Origin: Tubulanus polymorphus | Taxonomy: Eukaryota; Nemertea; Palaeonemertea; Tubulaniformes; Tubulanidae | Direction of reading: 5' to 3' | Length of the DNA: 64,000 nt | Assembly (NCBI RefSeq): GCF_964204645.1 | Contig: NC_134028.1 | Coordinates: 19,068,153-19,132,152, forward strand | In this document: positions 59,401-64,000 of the stretch, one piece after another | Layout: every line of letters starts with the position of its first letter | How positions within the stretch are numbered: the stretch's first letter is position 1 | Notes under the pieces: model-generated | Told to the model about the DNA's origin: nothing | What the model saw: the letters and a program-made list of their open reading frames with translations, nothing else | The model's database searches: none | Made by a program: the position numbers and the translations under genes

Positions 59401-62400
59401 TTTAGCAGTACCGCTAGTAGAGGGAATAAATCCTTAATGAAAAAAATTTAATTCATTAAAAACTAATTAAAATTTTACAGATTTTCTCCCAGCCCTTCCA
59501 AATGGCTAAGAGCTGAGGGACTTATCTCCCCATATTAATTGCAGACCCTATTTAAATCTTAATGACATAATATCAGCCATGAATATCCAGTTGTTACAAT
59601 TTATGCTAACAGAAGCTAACAGAAAGTTACTTTCAGAATAATTCTATAAATTGATCCTAAATAAATTGCCCCATGGGCAAAGTGTGGTTTACCTTGAAAG
59701 CTAGAGGTTGTTTGGAGCAAGGGCATTGCTTGAAAAATCTTTAATTCATGACTTCAAAGTTCCACAAGATTACATTGAATTTTATTTTTCTTAAAGAATT
59801 ATTTTGTAGTCAAATAAGACCAAAGATGTACATTTCTTTACGGTCCACGTCCAAAATTTCGGAGGGCACAGGCGCGGCAGGGAAACTATTTCATATTTTC
59901 CAAAAAAAAATTTTCACAATATGAAAAAATATTCAAATAATATCCATTTGTCACCAATCAGAGGGTGGCTGAATATTGAGTCTTGGAAACCTCTTCCAAT
60001 GTATGGCGGCGAAAGCTAAAATACCAGTGCAGTAAGAAATTGGCGTATTAGATCATTTTAAATCCTGGAATTTACCACTACAATATTCAGACCTCGTCCT
60101 ATACCTATAGTTTGCTGCTTAGTATTTTCAGGTCACAAGAAATTACAATTTATTACACAGCGCTCATCTTCTGCTACGATTATTCAGCATATTTTCACGT
60201 CAAACATGCACGCGCCAAGCAGCGTTACAGCATCGCCATGTAGTAGTGTACTGTACGAGCCTGTGTGTTTGTGTGTGCAACAGTCTAATGATTGGCACTT
60301 AGCGTGCACATGGAGGCCTTATGTGCAAGTGAATGTTCGCTTACACTTCAATGTCAATCAAAACAATCACTGGCTATTAAAATGAAACAATACATATGGC
60401 GGATATGTGAAATAATCATATTCTCACCAGCGATGAGCATTTGAAATTTTCACGTATACGGCACTTAGTACAATGAAACGTTCGCAATTCTATAGCTTTC
60501 CCATAATTATTTTAGAAGCGCCTGAATTCGTCGTATATCCCCAAAACAGCCAATCACAGAGACGACGCCCCAAATCAAGGTCATTGCAATTTTATATGCA
60601 AGAGCTAAGAATTTTATTGCCAAAAACAGTTTTTCGGCAAATTCTAAGTTGACCATGTCATCAACCGAGGTTCGCCATGTCTTTAATTGGCCATCCACAG
60701 CAATCTATGATAGTATTGCAGTAGGTCAGATTTGCCCAATTCAAGCCTATGTGCCAATTTTCGAAGTTATTTTGTATATCTGAATCTAATGATGTGAACT
60801 GCAATTGTAAGATTTATTTACTCAGTCAGCTATCTAATGCATAATGGAAATCAACTAAGTACCGGTACCTGTAAGCATTGACATTGTTGTAGTTTTACCA
60901 GCTCCATTATGACCAAGCAATGCAGTAATTTGTCCTTCAAACATATCCAGGGTCATTTCTGAAACTGCTACATTGATCATTGCACCTGAAGAGTATTCCT
61001 ACAATATAAGGAACCAGAAGAAACTTTCCATAATGGGTTTCGGCATAATTGACTTTGAACTTGTACAAGAGGCCCATGGGCCTTGAAGCATTGGTAGATA
61101 TTACTGTGGTAAGGTTTTAAGTAGTTAATGTATTACATCTGCCGGCAAATGTTCTATGACTATGTTGATTGGGAGGACCACAGACTTAAGGTTTCTGCCA
61201 AATGATTTAGCCTAGGCTAGTTGTATTGTTAAACCTCATTAATGTGATTCTGTTAAAAAGACGAAACTAGTTTATTCTGATGTTTTCCATCATGTCCCGG
61301 CTAAGATGTTTATATCAATCAAGATTTGGATACAAAAACCTATTTAATACAACAATTTCGGCACTTTCCCCTACACAAGATTCATATCAACGATGTACAA
61401 CTGTAAAGGTAATTTCGACTGACTGTGGTTATGTAAGTCCTACTGAATAATGAAAACAAAAACAGAATGATTTTTCTGAATGCAAAATCCTGTGATGCAT
61501 ACGTAGATCAACCAGTCAAACATACGCATGCAAACCGTCGAGAGCGATGCCGATGTTGGTGTCACTGAGGCCGGCTGATGATTGCTGTTTCGCTTTACGT
61601 CATTACCAAGACTAACCCTATTGAATTGGTCATTTAGCCTCACGGCCTCTGAAGTGTTGCCCGCACACTGTAAGCAGTCAGCAGGGCTCAAACCCACTTG
61701 TCACTCAGAACTGATAGTGGATTCAACAGCATCACGCCTTATCACACTGACACTGAGCTACCGAGGCCGCTCGATTCAATTCCAAACTAGAAAGAATCTT
61801 TCTATGTGGTTGGGTTAATAACATTTCGATCAAAGACACTCAGTGACAGTTACGAACTATACCATTCAATACCAGGCCACTACGTGAGAACGCAAATTGT
61901 ACACCGATACAAAGTTACAGTCTACATTCCCTCATAGCCCATTCCCTCGTAGCCACGCCAATCTGTAGCTACTCTGTTGTGATATCGTCTCATCAACATT
62001 CCCTACCTACACATTGCCGTGAAACTATGAAGTAGGGTCAACAAATCGATACCCGCACGGAGGCAGGATCGTAGCGAACGAGCCGCGTCGATTCACAGGT
62101 TCGATTTCAAGTATATTCCCACACAATGTTGGTCAACCAGTACAGTGTTTTTTAATGCAAATTCGTAATCTTTAAAATTCAACTGCATATCGATACAAAC
62201 GTTTTTTTCGACACGATGACCCCAGGCGTATGCATATTTAATTTTAGTTCAAATATTTTCAAAGGAATCTTTTTCTATCAATAGATTATGCTTTATCTAA
62301 ATATCAACGGCTTCGTTCATTTTGATGAGCTACACGTGTTACTAAAACGATGGCGCTATCATCACAGCTCCAGTAAATATTGCAAACTACGCTGCGCATC

Positions 62401-63533
62401 AACTAAAGTCACAAGTGGGCTAACAACAAGTGGGCTAACCTAAGGGGCACTATGGCCAGCCTGTCAGCTTTTCATAAAATGGCAAATGATGCATTCTGTG
62501 GGTTAAATTTGTCCTAATACACTCCCAGCTCGATAGACTAGTCAATCCCAGGCTAATAATTTACTCAATTAATCGTGCTTTCATAAGAAGCACAGAGAGC
62601 GACTGGAACTGGCAGGAACAAATACCTCAGATAAATCTTTTCCCTTGGTCTTAGTGATTTGAATGCGGAATAGAATTGAATTTTCTGGAATTCACGAATA
62701 AAACAAAATTGAATTGGATTTGCTGTTTGACCTTGTTCAATAAAGTAAAATTGAATTGGATTTGATATTTTTTTTGCAGAATAAATTTGATTGAATTTGC
62801 AGTTTGGGCACAAGGCTAATTAGCATATCAAGGTCATCCATCCGATTTGAGAAAAAGCTATTTTTCCCGGACTTTGCAATAATGTCAATGATATTTTCTG
62901 TAGTGCAAATAAAAATATTCCTTCCAAAAACCAAATCAACTTAAGATTTCACAGAAATCGATATTGAAATACAATTTTAGATCTTAAAATAAAACCCGGA
63001 AGTAAAACAGTAGATGATACCGCGGCTTCACCTGAACACCTGCTGATCTCTGCGGCTAAACCAATCACAGTCTTTGCTTTCTGATTGGCTTATTAAAACA
63101 GATATTTTTGTGATCAGATTTTCGCGAAAAAGCTCATATAAATTTTAACAAGGCCCTCTTTCAAAATTCCGCTTCGTAGGAGTTTGAGAATGGATAATAC
63201 TCAAATGAATGATTTGTATGAATATACGCTCAGTTGCACATAGTCAAAGAGCCTTAGCCCTGGAAACCATGTCATTTTAATTCGCTCCATTTGTATAGTT
63301 ATAGGCTCAGCCTACGGCTGGCCTAAAAAATTGCATCCAATTAATGCCAACTAAAATTTTCATTTCAATCCTACCTTGGTCAGATTGCGTATTTTGATTC
63401 CTGCTTTGAGACCAGTTGGATTTTTTTCAAAGAAATCCATTTGTCTTGTTTTTTCGTTGCAAAGAAGAGGTTGATTTTCATCATCATCGTCATTTATAAG
63501 AGGACTGACTTTAGTTCCACACCAGTAGGAGCA
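46950..63533 (-). CDS. ABCA3-like lipid ABC transporter, 5' part outside the window
   Basis: A full-size ABCA-family transporter that moves phospholipids across membranes (ABCA3 works in lamellar-body or lysosome-like organelles). Exons, in transcript order: 63533-63375, 60998-60869, 59432-59278, 58342-58190, 55494-55284, 55198-54949, 54614-54454, 54364-53372, 52567-52352, 52118-51886, 51578-51246, 50871-50684, 50579-50409, 47469-46950. All phases join, giving about 1290 residues. NBD1: [53 protein letters not shown]2: one 993-base exon, then two more. NBD2: [49 protein letters not shown]. Linker [15 protein letters not shown] and MEEVFLRVG fit ABCA3 better than ABCA1. The C-terminus [12 protein letters not shown] is typical. 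TMD1 lies beyond the right edge. Confidence 0.95.
47934..49164. mobile_element. Non-autonomous repeat, family A, full copy, in an ABCA3 intron
   Basis: Starts CCAGGGGTCCAGGGACACC and ends with a hairpin, GACTAAAGTCC followed by CAAGTGGGCTAAAAAG. The words CCCACTTG... near the start and CAAGTGGGC near the end are inverted. Internally, three to four diverged units of about 140 bp (TTCAACGCCC...CACCACAATCATAGAAC...TGTGGTAACAAAATATGC) are tandemly repeated. No coding. Similar copies are at 52593-53236 and 57047-58134. Confidence 0.85.
49165..49650. other. ABCA3 intron stretch, no gene
   Basis: Unassigned intronic DNA. A 22-bp unit, TCCCAAACAGTCTGTCAGTT plus two bases, is tandemly duplicated at 49608-49651. 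Confidence 0.5.
49651..49975 (+). mobile_element. tRNA-derived SINE with TTA-type tail
   Basis: A tRNA-like head with box A (TGGCCGAGCGGTTAGAGCG, 49661) and box B (GGGTTCGAACCCC, 49704) as in Ser/Leu tRNAs. The body holds CCCAGGAGTAAATGGGTACC (from about 49780) and AAAGCGCTCTGAGCCGCC (from about 49910). The tail is ATTATCATTATTATTA. The 3' tail shares the GCGCT...TATATAAG pattern found in many invertebrate SINEs. About 325 bp, in an ABCA3 intron. Confidence 0.8.
49980..50408. other. ABCA3 intron stretch, unassigned
   Basis: Non-coding intronic DNA up to the donor at 50408. Nothing recognised. Confidence 0.5.
50409..50579 (-). CDS. ABCA3-like exon, NBD2 signature and Walker B
   Basis: [36 protein letters not shown], ending LVLTSH. 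The signature Ser is split over the junction. Confidence 0.93.
50684..50871 (-). CDS. ABCA3-like exon, NBD2 Q-loop
   Basis: [30 protein letters not shown], ending KLVKSY. Confidence 0.92.
51246..51578 (-). CDS. ABCA3-like exon, NBD2 Walker A
   Basis: [40 protein letters not shown], ending FNVRNSLDH. Confidence 0.93.
51886..52118 (-). CDS. ABCA3-like last TMD2 exon
   Basis: [38 protein letters not shown] (membrane helix), ending MHETIT. Confidence 0.92.
52352..52567 (-). CDS. ABCA3-like TMD2 exon
   Basis: [40 protein letters not shown] and a CCKG end. The family A repeat lies only about 25 bp upstream of its acceptor. Confidence 0.9.
52593..53236. mobile_element. Non-autonomous repeat, family A, internally deleted copy, in an ABCA3 intron
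   Basis: Starts ACTAGGGGTCCAGGGACACC and ends TCCCAAGTGGGCTAAAA, the same ends and orientation as 47934-49164 but about half as long. It fills about 640 of the 804 bp of this intron. Confidence 0.85.
53372..54364 (-). CDS. ABCA3-like exon, TMD2 start and large extracellular loop
   Basis: [18 protein letters not shown], a first hydrophobic segment ([18 protein letters not shown]), a long extracellular loop with Asn glycosylation-like sites, then [20 protein letters not shown] and further membrane helices. Confidence 0.93.
54454..54614 (-). CDS. ABCA3-like linker exon
   Basis: [16 protein letters not shown] followed by a Ser/Asn-rich stretch. Phases with both neighbours agree (AG|G upstream, ACA G|AA downstream). 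Confidence 0.85.
54949..55198 (-). CDS. ABCA3-like exon after NBD1
   Basis: [48 protein letters not shown], the regulatory region after NBD1. Confidence 0.93.
55284..55494 (-). CDS. ABCA3-like exon, NBD1 Walker B and H-loop
   Basis: [37 protein letters not shown], ending LFLKKRY. Confidence 0.93.
55495..55940. other. ABCA3 intron stretch, unassigned
   Basis: Non-coding intronic DNA. Confidence 0.5.
55946..56860. mobile_element. Non-autonomous repeat, family B, copy 2, in an ABCA3 intron
   Basis: Starts near GAGCCCCACGGAGC and TTTTCATAAATGATATAATC, then passes CACCTCATATCAATAT, CTCATTCGCATATCAAGGTC, AAATAAAACCCAGAAGTAAC and AACACCTGCTGACTTC, and fades near 56860. It is parallel to the copies at 58415-59165 and 62440-63340. 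Confidence 0.7.
57047..58134. mobile_element. Non-autonomous repeat, family A, full copy, in an ABCA3 intron
   Basis: Starts AACTAGGGGCCAGGGACACC and ends GTCCCAAGTGGGCTAAAAGG. Same ends and same orientation as 47934-49164, with the same internal tandem units. Confidence 0.87.
58190..58342 (-). CDS. ABCA3-like exon, NBD1 signature
   Basis: [13 protein letters not shown], then [20 protein letters not shown] with the ABC signature. The family A repeat ends about 55 bp beyond its donor. Confidence 0.92.
58415..59165. mobile_element. Non-autonomous repeat, family B, partial copy, in an ABCA3 intron
   Basis: Starts GAGTCCCGAGCAGCACAACG, then TTTTCATAAATGATGCAATC, ATTGAATTGGATTT words, and GGCTAATTAGCATATTTAGG. 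It ends in a different order from copy 2, with the AAATAAAAATTTCTCCCAAA part near 59115. Confidence 0.65.
59278..59432 (-). CDS. ABCA3-like exon, NBD1 Q-loop
   Basis: [16 protein letters not shown], then [20 protein letters not shown], ending FFCK. Confidence 0.92.
59433..60868. other. ABCA3 intron stretch, unassigned
   Basis: 1.4 kb without recognised coding or clear repeats. Confidence 0.5.
60869..60998 (-). CDS. ABCA3-like exon, NBD1 Walker A
   Basis: [20 protein letters not shown], then [18 protein letters not shown] with Walker A. Ends phase 1. Confidence 0.92.
61540..61775 (-). mobile_element. Second tRNA-derived SINE-like repeat, minus strand
   Basis: On the minus strand from 61771: CGGCCTCGGTAGCTCAGTGT (box A-like) and GTGGGTTTGAGCCCTGC (box B-like, near 61694), separated by a short variable part. 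A body without coding follows. The gene-like spacing and the CCTCGGTAGCTCAGTG head fit a tRNA-derived SINE. The 3' end is unclear. Confidence 0.5.
61776..62399. other. ABCA3 intron stretch, unassigned
   Basis: Non-coding intronic DNA. A short family A tail fragment (ACAAGTGGGCTAA, twice) lies at 62411-62440. Confidence 0.5.
62440..63340. mobile_element. Non-autonomous repeat, family B, full copy, in an ABCA3 intron
   Basis: Starts GGGGCACTATGGCCAGCCTG and ends ATAGGCTCAGCCTACGGCTG. Matching blocks: TTTTCATAAAATGGCAAATG, ATTGAATTGGATTT, GGCTAATTAGCATATCAAGG, AAATAAAACCCGGAAGTAAA, GATACCGCGGCTTCACCTGA. It is the reverse complement of 6957-8290. The outer ends CAGCC/GGCTG are weakly inverted. 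Confidence 0.75.
63375..63533 (-). CDS. ABCA3-like exon, end of TMD1 linker
   Basis: [15 protein letters not shown], an acidic stretch, then [14 protein letters not shown] is the ABCA3-type end of TMD1. First coding exon visible in the window. Confidence 0.9.
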
Positions 63534-64000
63534 CTGAATAAAAATATATTTTAATACATTTCCGAAAAATAGCCATGGACAGATGATATTATAAAAATTA
63601 CCACTGTGGGTTAGTTACATGTTTATTCTCAACAGACCTCTACAACCCAATTTCCATCAGCCAAATCTTAATGAATTTATTCATATATGAGGGTTGGAAG
63701 CTCTTATGGTATGCAGTATTCACATATAAACTACCAGTATTTCGGTACGCAAGGCCTCAAGTACACAAAGTATGCCAATCAACTATCTCTCATAGTGTTA
63801 AATTGTTATTCCAGATCTGAACAGTTAGGTATTATCAATTGTAATCAGTTAGCAATTATCACTATTAAAGTAATAAAGGATATCTCAAAGATGAACAAGA
63901 AAGAAACTCCTAAGAATGGGCTTGCTGACTTGCTAGGGGGAATACACGTTACGAAATTAAAAATATCCTCGGGGACGAAGTTTTGAAACTTTTTAAACAA
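63534..64000. other. ABCA3 intron at the right edge
   Basis: Non-coding up to the window end. No further ABCA3 exon is seen, so TMD1 lies outside. Confidence 0.55.

Noticed and set aside
1-64000. CRISPR array or bacterial operon
   Set aside because: No regular direct repeats with unique spacers. Gene structure is eukaryotic throughout.

Overview
This window is eukaryotic nuclear DNA. Genes are split by introns with GT..AG boundaries, the DNA is AT-rich, and interspersed repeats are dense. The gene and transposon mix (a DUS1L orthologue, an ABCA3-type transporter, GalEA-like Ty1/copia, several piggyBac families, tRNA-derived SINEs, THAP and HMGXB3-like transposon genes) fits a marine invertebrate, most likely a non-vertebrate deuterostome or a lophotrochozoan. 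The sequence alone does not settle the species.

Two ordinary cellular genes are present and converge. DUS1L, a tRNA-dihydrouridine synthase, lies on the plus strand at 28619-44371 in ten exons whose phases all join, giving about 478 codons. An ABCA3-like lipid ABC transporter lies on the minus strand at 46950-63533, with fourteen exons of consistent phase and about 1290 codons. It runs off the right edge, so its first transmembrane domain is outside the window.

The rest is a graveyard of mobile DNA. Region 1-6400 has two piggyBac elements (1474-4136 and 4598-6350). Region 6536-15400 has an orphan open frame, two non-autonomous repeats, a broken intron-containing DUF6729-type gene (9084-13195), and a decayed Ty1/copia pol fragment. 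An LTR lies directly beyond the copia fragment. Region 15120-21660 holds that LTR with its polypurine tract and a broken retroviral-type envelope gene, which a third piggyBac (17411-20167) splits in register. Region 21600-24530 holds a long inverted repeat with a hammerhead-like core and a broken HMGXB3/KDZ-like gene. Region 24840-27560 holds a TTCGAACGAA-type degenerate repeat, a GC-rich MITE and a fourth, truncated piggyBac. The third DUS1L intron holds a GalEA-type copia interrupted by a LINE endonuclease fragment, and an antisense THAP transposase-like pseudogene. The ABCA3 introns hold repeated copies of two large non-autonomous repeats and two SINEs.

The most notable pattern is shared by all four piggyBac elements. 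At the end next to the transposase start, each carries a palindrome of unrelated sequence but nearly fixed position: its dyad axis is 24.5 bases from the tip in three elements and 23 in the fourth. This looks like a conserved transposase-docking geometry with family-specific sequence. I found no prokaryotic-style defence system, CRISPR array or operon.
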